Assembly (NCBI GenBank): GCA_000433335.1
Contig: HF996728.1
Location: forward strand, 21,527 to 28,531
DNA: 7,005 bases
From: Clostridium sp. CAG:1219
GTDB taxonomy: Bacteria > Bacillota > Clostridia > TANB77 > CAG-465
Direction of reading: 5' to 3'
This document shows positions 1 to 6,109 of the stretch, in pieces. Under the pieces are notes generated by a model. The model saw only the letters and a list, made by a program, of their open reading frames with translations. It was not told the DNA's origin and ran no database searches. Position 1 is the stretch's first letter; the number at the start of each line of letters is the position of its first letter. The position numbers and the translations under genes are program-made.

Positions 1-2575
1 GCATTTGTGAGTATTTTTCAAGTTTTTCTCTTTCAGCATTTACTAGTTTTTCTGGTGCTTTTGATATAAAATTTTCATTATTAAGCATTCCTTCTGATCT
101 TTTTACTTCTTTCATTAAATTTTCTTTTTCTTTTTGAAGTTTTGCGATCTCTTCTTTTTTATCAATACAAGAAGATAAGTCTAAAAATACATTTATTTTA
201 TCTAAATGTAATGTATAATAGCCCTTTAAACTTTCATCTATATTTTCAGCAATAGTCATTTTTCCTACTAAAGCTAATTTACAAATAAAGTTTTGACAAT
301 TTTCAAAATCTTTTCTTAAAAGTTCATCTTCAAAATTTGCTACCAAATCAATTTTTTTAGAGTTTACAATATTCATTTCTGATCTTACATTTCTAATTGA
401 TTTAATTAACTCTCTAATTTTTTCTACATTTTCTTTTTCTTTTTCATATTTATAAAGTGGTTGTGGAATTAATGCATTTATTAACATACCATCTTCATGT
501 TTTAAATTTTCATAAATTTCCTCTGTAACATATGGCATATATGGATGAAGGAGTGTAATTGCAGCTTTTAATGTATAATTTAGAGTCCAGATTGCACTAC
601 TATGTGACTCTGAAGTTTCATCATAGAGTCTAGGCTTTACCATTTCAATATACCAGTCGCAGAAATCCTGCCATATGAAAGTATATAAGTTTTCAAGAGC
701 CACGCCAACATCGTGATTTTCAATATTTTTTGTCACATTCTCAACTATCTCAGATAATTTAGTTAATATCCACTTGTCTTCTACCATAAACTTATTTGGC
801 TCTTCTAATTCTTCAACCTTTTCAACATAAGAATTTACAAATCTAGCAGCATTCCAAAGTTTATTTGAGAAATTTCTTGCAGCTTCTAATTTTTCTTCTG
901 AAAATCTTAAATCATTTCCTGCAGATATACCTAAAACTAGAGAAAATCTTAGAGCGTCTGCTCCATATTTTTCTATAACTTCGAGTGGATCTATTCCGTT
1001 TCCTAAAGATTTAGACATCTTTCTTCCTTGAGAATCTCTTACAAGCCCATGAATATAAACATTTTCAAATGGTATTTTTCCAGTATAAGCAATTCCAGAA
1101 AATATCATCTTACTAACCCAAAATGGTATAATATCATATCCTGTTACAAGTGTTGTAGTTGGATAAAAATATTTAAAATCTTCCGTTTCGTCAGGCCATC
1201 CAAATACTGAAAATGGCCAAAGTGCAGAACTAAACCAAGTATCTAATGTATCCTCGTCTTGGATTAATCTACCTCCACATTCGCATTTTTCTATTTTTGT
1301 TTCTGACACTAAAAGTTTTCCACATTTTTCACATGTATAAGCTGGTATTCTGTGTCCCCACCAAAGTTGACGAGATATGCACCAATCTTCAATATTCTCC
1401 ATCCAATTAAAGAATTGTTTTTCAAACCTTTTTGGTACAAACTTTATTTTACCACTCTTTACAGCGTCTATTGCAGGACGTGCCATATCTTCCATCTTTA
1501 CAAACCATTGATTTGAATAATATGGCTCTATTGAACTATGACATCTATAACAAGTTCCAACGTTATGAGTGTATTTTTCTTCCTTTACTAAATAGCCCTC
1601 TTCTTTTAGTCTTGCTACAATATTTTTTCTAGCTTCAAATCTATCTTGTCCCTCATATTCGCCACCATTTTCATTTATAGTAGCATCTTCATTTAATATA
1701 TTTATAATTTCTAAATTATGTCTTTTTCCTACCTCATAGTCATTCTTATCATGGGCAGGAGTAATTTTAACTACCCCGGTTCCAAATTCCATTTCTACAT
1801 ATCTATCTGCTACAATTTCAATATATTTACCTACTATAGGCAAATATACTCTCTTACCAACTAAGTCTTTATATCTATCATCTTTAGGATTTACCGCAAC
1901 AGCTGTATCTCCAAGCATAGTTTCAGGGCGTGTTGTGGCTACTACTAAATATTTATCACTATTTTCTATAGGATATTTTATATGCCAAAGATATGAATCT
2001 TGCTCTTCATATTCTACTTCCATATCTGCTATTGCTGTTTTGCAATTAGGGCACCAGTTAATGAGTCTTTTTCCTTTATAAATTAACCCTTTATCGTATA
2101 GTTCTTTAAAAACATGTAAAACTGCCTTACTACAACCATCGTCTAATGTAAATCTTTCTCTTTTCCAATCACAAGAACTCCCTATTTTTCTTAATTGCTT
2201 CGTAATTTCACTACCATATTTTTCTTTCCATTCCCATGCTTCCTTTAAAAATCCATCTCTTCCTAAACTTTGTTTTGTTTTTCCTTCTTCTGCAATTTTC
2301 TTTACGACTTTTACTTCTGTTGCTATACTTGCATGATCAGTTCCAGGAACCCATAATGTAGGAACTCCTTTTAATCTATTATAACGTATGAATATATCTT
2401 GAAGCGTATTATCAAGTGCGTGCCCCATATGAAGTTTTCCTGTTATATTTGGTGGTGGCATTACAACTACAAAAGGCTTTTTGTTCGCATCCTTTTTACA
2501 CTCAAAAGCTCCGCTCTTTTCCCATTTTTCATATATTTTTTCTTCTTTATCATTAAAATTAAACTTACTATCCAT
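1..2575 (-). CDS. valS: Valyl-tRNA synthetase (3' end cut off by the window edge)
   Basis: This class Ia aminoacyl-tRNA synthetase charges tRNA-Val with valine in the cytoplasm. The reading frame is open from the ATG at 2575 to the left edge, giving 858 codons; the family is usually about 880 residues, so only some 20-25 C-terminal residues are missing. Visible landmarks, all in one frame, are PPPNITGKLHMGH with the HIGH-type signature HMGH at residues 49-52, a CPNC pair at 175/178, the editing-domain motif TPAHD at 272-276, a zinc-knuckle-like set C415, C418, C431, C433, and KMSKS at 519-523. The end of the visible frame (SKAPEK... followed by a charged helix) is the start of the C-terminal coiled-coil arm that contacts tRNA. 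The start is set by a strong GAGGAGGA site at 2588-2581, 5 nt before the ATG. It is the second gene after a valine T-box leader, 15 nt downstream of a small membrane-protein gene, so it should be induced by uncharged tRNA-Val. Confidence 0.97.
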   Translation of the reverse strand, partial: MDSKFNFNDKEEKIYEKWEKSGAFECKKDANKKPFVVVMPPPNITGKLHMGHALDNTLQDIFIRYNRLKGVPTLWVPGTDHASIATEVKVVKKIAEEGKTKQSLGRDGFLKEAWEWKEKYGSEITKQLRKIGSSCDWKRERFTLDDGCSKAVLHVFKELYDKGLIYKGKRLINWCPNCKTAIADMEVEYEEQDSYLWHIKYPIENSDKYLVVATTRPETMLGDTAVAVNPKDDRYKDLVGKRVYLPIVGKYIEIVADRYVEMEFGTGVVKITPAHDKNDYEVGKRHNLEIINILNEDATINENGGEYEGQDRFEARKNIVARLKEEGYLVKEEKYTHNVGTCYRCHSSIEPYYSNQWFVKMEDMARPAIDAVKSGKIKFVPKRFEKQFFNWMENIEDWCISRQLWWGHRIPAYTCEKCGKLLVSETKIEKCECGGRLIQDEDTLDTWFSSALWPFSVFGWPDETEDFKYFYPTTTLVTGYDIIPFWVSKMIFSGIAYTGKIPFENVYIHGLVRDSQGRKMSKSLGNGIDPLEVIEKYGADALRFSLVLGISAGNDLRFSEEKLEAARNFSNKLWNAARFVNSYVEKVEELEEPNKFMVEDKWILTKLSEIVENVTKNIENHDVGVALENLYTFIWQDFCDWYIEMVKPRLYDETSESHSSAIWTLNYTLKAAITLLHPYMPYVTEEIYENLKHEDGMLINALIPQPLYKYEKEKENVEKIRELIKSIRNVRSEMNIVNSKKIDLVANFEDELLRKDFENCQNFICKLALVGKMTIAENIDESLKGYYTLHLDKINVFLDLSSCIDKKEEIAKLQKEKENLMKEVKRSEGMLNNENFISKAPEKLVNAEREKLEKYSQM

Positions 2576-2590
2576 ACTAATCCTCCTCAA

Positions 2591-2794
2591 TTAATTCATA
2601 TACTTTAACATATAAATAATATACATAGCACCTATTACAATCACTGAACCAACTATTTTGCAGACTCGTACTACAGAATTTTCATTTTTATTCTTATTAT
2701 ACTTTCTAACTATCGCTCTGGCCTCAAATACTAAAAAGATTCCAAACACTACTGCTATTAATGCTGCGATTATTTCTACATTTTTTAATACCAT
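2591..2794 (-). CDS. Small two-helix membrane protein of unknown function (67 aa)
   Basis: I do not recognise this protein. It reads as 67 residues starting MVLKNVEII. It has one hydrophobic segment at about residues 6-25, a polar K/N/R-rich middle (about 26-42, containing KYNKNKNEN) and a second hydrophobic segment at about 43-62. By the positive-inside rule the middle loop is probably cytoplasmic, giving a hairpin with both ends outside; this is inference. The same frame opens earlier at an ATG at 2821, but that codon sits inside the stem of the T-box terminator. The ATG at 2794 has its own AGGTGA site at 2804-2799, directly after the terminator T-run, so I chose it. The gene lies between the valine T-box and valS and ends 15 nt before the valS start, so both should be co-transcribed and respond to valine-tRNA charging. 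It could be a real gene or, less likely, a chance open frame; membrane-like composition, a proper start site and tight packing favour a real gene. Confidence 0.7.
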   Translation of the reverse strand: MVLKNVEIIAALIAVVFGIFLVFEARAIVRKYNKNKNENSVVRVCKIVGSVIVIGAMYIIYMLKYMN

Positions 2795-2798
2795 ATTA

Positions 2799-2804
2799 TC
2801 ACCT
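2799..2804 (-). promoter_or_regulatory. Ribosome binding site deciding the start of the small membrane protein
   Basis: AGGTGA lies 4 nt before the ATG at 2794 and immediately after the T-run of the T-box terminator. It is therefore transcribed only when the leader reads through. The earlier in-frame ATG at 2821 has only the terminator stem around it. Confidence 0.65.
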
Positions 2805-2806
2805 AC

Positions 2807-2849
2807 AAAAAAGCCACTCATCCTTAAAACACTTAAGGACGAATGGCTT
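2807..2849 (-). terminator. T-box regulated intrinsic terminator
   Basis: The arm AAGCCATTCGTCCTTAA (2849-2833) pairs over 17 bp, with a few G-U pairs, with 2827-2811 around the loop GTGTT, and is followed by TTTTTT ending at 2807. Its 5' arm contains the 3' half of the antiterminator (TTCGTCCTTAA), so the two folds exclude each other, as the T-box mechanism requires. Confidence 0.93.
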
Positions 2850-3069
2850 AAATTCGCGGTACCACCTTAATTCACACAAAACGTGCACACTTAATTAATA
2901 GATTAACCCACTACATAAGGAACATGACTACACACAAAAAGCTTCACCATGTCAACTAGAAAGCTACCTTCAAATATAACACATCTTAGAAAATCTTACA
3001 GCTTATAAATTTTCCTCTCTTAAAGCTGTCATATTTTACTCCTCTTTCATCAAACGTTTTTAATATTTT
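2807..3069 (-). promoter_or_regulatory. T-box riboswitch leader, valine-specific (specifier GUA)
   Basis: This roughly 260-nt leader senses uncharged tRNA-Val. Stem I begins with GATGAAAG near 3051. Its lower helix is GAAAG (3048-3044) with CTTTC (2963-2959), followed by AGGAGTA as the 5' side of the specifier loop. A 10-bp helix above it pairs AAATATGACA with TGTTATATTT. The distal part has an AGAGAG bulge (3020-3015) and an apical GCTG (3002-2999), as expected for T-boxes. The 3' side of the specifier loop reads GAAG-GTA-G, which places the valine codon GUA at 2967-2965. The T-box AAGGTGGTACCGCGA is at 2868-2854. The antiterminator is TTAAGG (2870-2865), bulge TGGTACC (2864-2858), GCGAA (2857-2853), loop, TTCGT (2843-2839) and CCTTAA (2838-2833). 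The bulge TGGT can pair with an ACCA acceptor end. Downstream valS agrees with the specifier. Confidence 0.95.
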
Positions 3070-3075
3070 TTATAA

Positions 3076-3104
3076 AGTATATCATAATTTAAATTGCATT
3101 TCAA
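3076..3104 (-). promoter_or_regulatory. Sigma-A-type promoter of the T-box / small ORF / valS operon
   Basis: TTGAAA (3104-3099) and TATACT (3081-3076) are separated by exactly 17 nt. Transcription should begin near 3069, about 18 nt before the first T-box helix. No other gene lies between this promoter and the leader. Confidence 0.85.
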
Positions 3105-3123
3105 GTAAAAAATATGTACTTTT

Positions 3124-3155
3124 AAAAAACAAGCGCCAATTTTAATTGACGCTTG
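3124..3155 (-). terminator. Intrinsic terminator after the PAP2-like gene
   Basis: CAAGCGTCAA and TTGGCGCTTG form a 10-bp stem with one G-U pair around the loop TTAAAA, followed by TTTTTT (3129-3124). It begins 10 nt after the stop codon of the PAP2-like gene and lies just upstream of the valS operon promoter, so it insulates the two units. On the other strand no T-run follows. Confidence 0.92.
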
Positions 3156-3165
3156 TAAATATTCG

Positions 3166-3801
3166 TTATTCACTTTTGTGCTTATGCTCTTCCACTTTTT
3201 TTCTGTTCCTTCCTATTACGATAAATGTAATAATGAAGTATATTACGGATGCAACCACATCCACAATAAAGAGAACAAGTTTCCCATGCCTTAAAAAAGC
3301 ACTTCCAAAGCCAAATATTACCCCGAGTATAAGTCCACCTATTACTTCATGTGGCATATGACCTACCTTTAAGTTAATTCCTTTGGCCAGCGATGACCAA
3401 AAAACTTGAAGGTTTTCAGATATAGGAGCTCCCTCCACATCTGAAGATGCGACAAGCAGTCTATGAACTGTATGTGACAATTCCTGTACTCTAAGTCTTA
3501 TACCAAGAGCATCACGAATTATAAACATAGCCCAAAGAACTATTGCTATGACAATAGCACTTGCTAAAGTTTTTGTGTCTTCCGGCTTCGTACTATCAAA
3601 AACTAGTGGAAGCAGTTCATAACAGGCAATAATAACACCCGTTATTGCTGTAGTAGTATGTGTCGATGGGAAGTCTCCATCTGAGAATAACATCTTAAAC
3701 TTGAAACGCCGTGTTGTACAAAAGTTTAAGAGAGTCTTAAAAGTTTGCGAAAAAATCCAAGCAGCTCCAAGCGAAACAAAAGAAAAAACAATAAAATTCA
3801 T
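3166..3801 (-). CDS. Divergent PAP2-family membrane protein (YuiD/DUF212-like), unusually diverged
   Basis: This 211-residue protein matches the 'divergent PAP2' group by pattern. GDFPSTHT at 42-49 stands where the family has GGMPSSHS, RDALGIRLRVQ at 96-106 stands where it has DAxGVRR, and GHMPHEV at 147-153 stands for GHxPxEV. Canonical PAP2 enzymes are membrane phosphatases of lipid or polyprenyl phosphates; the substrate of this branch is not established, so no reaction is assigned. Hydrophobic segments lie near 3-22, 51-66, 80-96, 152-169 and 174-197. Bacillus YuiD is about 158 residues; this one is longer through an extra C-terminal helix and a charged tail (KKVEEHKHKSE). The start at 3801 has AAAGGAGA, 7 nt before the ATG. 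The gene has its own promoter and terminator and stands alone. A hand count over 3181-3780 gives about 38% G+C, against about 27% in sampled tatD lines, so it may have been acquired. Confidence 0.8.
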   Translation of the reverse strand: MNFIVFSFVSLGAAWIFSQTFKTLLNFCTTRRFKFKMLFSDGDFPSTHTTTAITGVIIACYELLPLVFDSTKPEDTKTLASAIVIAIVLWAMFIIRDALGIRLRVQELSHTVHRLLVASSDVEGAPISENLQVFWSSLAKGINLKVGHMPHEVIGGLILGVIFGFGSAFLRHGKLVLFIVDVVASVIYFIITFIVIGRNRKKVEEHKHKSE

Positions 3802-3845
3802 ACTTTAAATCTCCTTTAGTATGTTAATTTTTTTAAATCTCATAA

Positions 3846-3874
3846 ATTATACCACTTTTTACTAAAAAAGTCAA
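3846..3874 (-). promoter_or_regulatory. Near-consensus sigma-A promoter of the PAP2-like gene
   Basis: TTGACT (3874-3869) and the perfect -10 TATAAT (3851-3846) are separated by 17 nt. The start site should be near 3839, giving a leader of about 38 nt that carries the AAAGGAGA ribosome binding site. The -35 box lies inside the T-rich tail of the preceding tatD terminator. Confidence 0.88.
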
Positions 3875-3899
3875 AAATGAGCCATTTTTAGGCCCATTT
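3864..3899 (-). terminator. Intrinsic terminator of the walR-walK-tatD operon
   Basis: AAATGGGCC (3899-3891) pairs with GGCTCATTT (3883-3875) over 9 bp with one G-U pair, around a 7-nt loop. It is followed by T-runs to 3864, interrupted by GAC. The stem starts inside the tatD stop codon, and the tail carries the -35 box of the next promoter. Confidence 0.85.
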
Positions 3900-4674
3900 A
3901 CATTTTAAAAAAGTCTATAGCATTTTTATATACTTTATCTGCAACATATTCTTCTGTCATACCTTTATAATCAGCTAGCTTCTTACATATAATCTTTAAA
4001 TTTGATGAATCATTTACAGTTCCTCTAAGTGGGACAGGTGCAAGATAAGGACTATCTGTCTCTATTACTATTTGTTCTAAAGGAATCTGTAAGACATATT
4101 TTTTAAAACTTTCATTTCTTTTATAAGTTATATTTCCACCAAAAGCTACAAAGTACTTTTTATCAATTACAAGTCTTACCAAATCATCGCTTGGCTGAAA
4201 ACAATGAAATAATGCTCCATATTTTGGTTCATGTTCTCTTAAGACATTATACGTATCTTCAGCTGCATCTCTAGAATGTATAATTATTGGCAATCCAAAT
4301 TTATTTGCAAGTTCAATTTGATCTATAAATAACTTTTTTTGCTTCTCTTTATTATCTTTCACAAATGCGTAATCAAGTCCTATTTCGCCTATTCCAACAA
4401 GTCTGTTGAGTAATCCTTTTTCCATTGCTTCATGATATAGTTTTTCTATATCCCTCGCTGTAAAATTGTCAACGTCATGTGGATGAACTCCTATAGCGCA
4501 ATAAATATAATCATATTTATTTGAAAGATTAATTGAATCTATTGAAGAAGATAAGTCATACCCTACATTTACTATAGCTTCAACTGAAGCTTTCCTACAC
4601 TTATCTAGTATCTCTTCTTGATTCTTTAAAAATATCTCATCGTTATAATGTGCATGTGTATCAATATACTGCAT
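3898..4674 (-). CDS. tatD: TatD-family metal-dependent hydrolase (putative DNase)
   Basis: The 258-residue protein is full length for the TatD/YcfH/YabD family, which adopts a metal-binding TIM barrel and in characterised members acts as a Mg-dependent DNase in the cytoplasm. All metal-site landmarks are present: DTHAH (5-9, H7 and H9), GVHPHD (62-67, H64 and H66), GEIGLDY (96-102, E97), HSRDA (133-137, H133), FHCF (156-159, H157) and ETDSPYL (205-211, D207). After it comes PVPLRGTVNDSSN, where many members have PVPxRGxxNEP, a mild variation. The ATG at 4674 follows AAGGAG, which overlaps the last codons of walK. The gap to the walK stop is 7 nt, so translation is probably coupled and the gene is co-transcribed with walRK. 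In many Bacillota tatD sits near metG instead; the location here is different. The terminator overlapping its stop codon makes it the last gene of the unit. The true substrate is not shown by the sequence. Confidence 0.92.
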   Translation of the reverse strand: MQYIDTHAHYNDEIFLKNQEEILDKCRKASVEAIVNVGYDLSSSIDSINLSNKYDYIYCAIGVHPHDVDNFTARDIEKLYHEAMEKGLLNRLVGIGEIGLDYAFVKDNKEKQKKLFIDQIELANKFGLPIIIHSRDAAEDTYNVLREHEPKYGALFHCFQPSDDLVRLVIDKKYFVAFGGNITYKRNESFKKYVLQIPLEQIVIETDSPYLAPVPLRGTVNDSSNLKIICKKLADYKGMTEEYVADKVYKNAIDFFKM

Positions 4675-4681
4675 TTATTAT

Positions 4682-6088
4682 TTACTCCTTCTTATTACTA
4701 GCATTATCTTTTATTTTTGTAGGAAGTGTAACTATAACTTCTGTTCCTTTTCCCACTTCACTTTTTATATCTATAGTTCCGTCATTACCATCTACAATTT
4801 CTTTTACTATAGAAAGTCCAAGTCCAGTTCCCCCCATAGAACGAGAACGAGCTTTATCAACTCTATAGAACCTTTCAAATATTCTTTTTAAATCTTGTTC
4901 TGGTATTCCTATACCATTATCTACTACTTTAAAATATGCTCTTCCATTTATAGCACCAACATATATTTTTATAATTCCACCATCTTTTGTATATTTTATG
5001 CTGTTAGTTACAATGTTTATTATAACTTGCTCTATTGCATCTTTATCAGCATAAACATTTGGTGGAGGTATTAAAACTTCGCACTCTAACTTATGTTTTT
5101 TTTCTGAAGCTAAATACTTTAGTTTATCACATACGCTCAAAGCTAAAACATCAAGAGAAAACATCATTTTCTTAAAATTAATTCTTTTGTAGTCAAATCT
5201 TGATAGTTGCAACAAATCTGCAACTAGCCTATCCATTCTATTAGCCTCAGTATTTATTACTTTAGAGAATTTTTGTATTTCCGTCTCAGTAAGTCCACCA
5301 TTTAATATTGTTTCAGAATATCCTTTTATTGATGTAAGTGGCGTTTTAAGCTCATGTGACACATTAGCAACAAACTCTTTTCTCATGTTATCAAGTCTCA
5401 CATTTTCAGTTATATTTCTAACCATCATTATTACCCCCATTGGGCTTAATCTATCACTAAAAAATGGTACGAATACTATATTTAAATAGTTATCATTTAC
5501 ACTTGCTTTAACTTCTATTGACTTATAATTTGGAAGGTACATTATCTTATCAAATTCTAAATCTATCTTCAACTTTTTACATATTTTTGTAAAAGTATCA
5601 TCATAATGTTCCAAATTAAGGAGTCTCATAGCAGATTTATTAATATGTATAACTTCTTCTGTTACTGAAAAAGCAACAACTCCATCTGCCATATGTTCTA
5701 GTATAATTTCAGTTTTACTTTGTTGACTATTTAAATCAAAATTATTTTTCTTTATAACTTCGATCATTGCTCTATATGAGGTTATTACGTCTTGAAATTC
5801 CGAAAATTTTGTATACTCCTTTAATTGTTTAGTATTTGGAATTTTACCATCTGCAACTACATTCATATTTTTTTCTAACTTTTTTAGTGGAAAAGAAATA
5901 CTCTTTGAAAGAAGAGAAGAAATAATGAAATTAAAAATTAAAACTATAAATAGCAATGTAAGATTTTTAAGTTCAAAACATCTTTGTATTTCACCGATCC
6001 CACATAACGCAATTATAGTAGTTATATATGTTATAACTACCATAACTGTGCAAATAAGTACTATATAAAATCTAATTGATTTTTTCAT
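4682..6088 (-). CDS. walK: WalK/VicK-type sensor histidine kinase with a minimal extracytoplasmic loop
   Basis: This membrane histidine kinase is the likely partner of the response regulator encoded just upstream. From the ATG at 6088 the protein is 468 residues. In order: membrane helix at about 5-29; a loop of only about 14 residues (30-43); a second helix at about 44-60; a HAMP-like region at about 61-112; a PAS domain at about 126-226; a HisKA domain with SHELKTP (244-250, phospho-acceptor H245, with E246 and T249 of the phosphatase motif); then the ATPase domain with N358/N362 of the N box, DNGIGIP (390-396), FERFYR (404-409) and GGTGLGLS (419-426). All catalytic boxes are intact. The order HAMP-PAS-HisKA-ATPase matches WalK, but Bacillus WalK has a large extracytoplasmic domain, which is absent here; a PhoR-like kinase is the main alternative. 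The gene starts 21 nt after the regulator's stop. An earlier in-frame TTG at 6100 lies on top of the ribosome binding site. Confidence 0.88.
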   Translation of the reverse strand: MKKSIRFYIVLICTVMVVITYITTIIALCGIGEIQRCFELKNLTLLFIVLIFNFIISSLLSKSISFPLKKLEKNMNVVADGKIPNTKQLKEYTKFSEFQDVITSYRAMIEVIKKNNFDLNSQQSKTEIILEHMADGVVAFSVTEEVIHINKSAMRLLNLEHYDDTFTKICKKLKIDLEFDKIMYLPNYKSIEVKASVNDNYLNIVFVPFFSDRLSPMGVIMMVRNITENVRLDNMRKEFVANVSHELKTPLTSIKGYSETILNGGLTETEIQKFSKVINTEANRMDRLVADLLQLSRFDYKRINFKKMMFSLDVLALSVCDKLKYLASEKKHKLECEVLIPPPNVYADKDAIEQVIINIVTNSIKYTKDGGIIKIYVGAINGRAYFKVVDNGIGIPEQDLKRIFERFYRVDKARSRSMGGTGLGLSIVKEIVDGNDGTIDIKSEVGKGTEVIVTLPTKIKDNASNKKE

Positions 6089-6091
6089 AAA

Positions 6092-6098
6092 CCTCACC
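6092..6098 (-). promoter_or_regulatory. Ribosome binding site deciding the walK start
   Basis: GGTGAGG ends 3 nt before the ATG at 6088; its GGTG core is 6 nt away. The longer frame starting at TTG 6100 would read through this site and has no purine-rich site of its own upstream, so the ATG is preferred. Confidence 0.7.
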
Positions 6099-6109
6099 AA
6101 CTTATATCA

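Noticed and set aside
1028..1632. Short plus-strand open frames at 1028-1210 and 1432-1632
   Set aside because: They lie entirely opposite valS, whose frame is intact with all motifs, and show no recognisable protein features or ribosome binding sites.
2399..2870. Plus-strand open frames at 2399-2608 and 2658-2870
   Set aside because: They run antisense to the valS start, the small membrane protein and the T-box. Their hydrophobic composition mirrors the opposite strand, and no start signals were seen.
3124..3155. Bidirectional terminator at the PAP2/valS boundary
   Set aside because: The stem is nearly symmetric, but only the minus strand has a T-run directly after it, and no plus-strand gene reads into it.
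3146..3361. Plus-strand open frame opposite the PAP2-like gene
   Set aside because: It is antisense to a gene with family motifs, a promoter, a ribosome binding site and a terminator, and it starts inside that gene's terminator region.
4650..4868. Plus-strand open frame across the walK-tatD junction
   Set aside because: It is antisense to the conserved ATPase G2 region of walK and to the start of tatD; no independent support.
6089..6100. TTG start at 6100 giving a 472-residue WalK
   Set aside because: The codons TTG GTG AGG overlap the GGTGAGG ribosome binding site of the ATG at 6088, and no site precedes the TTG.
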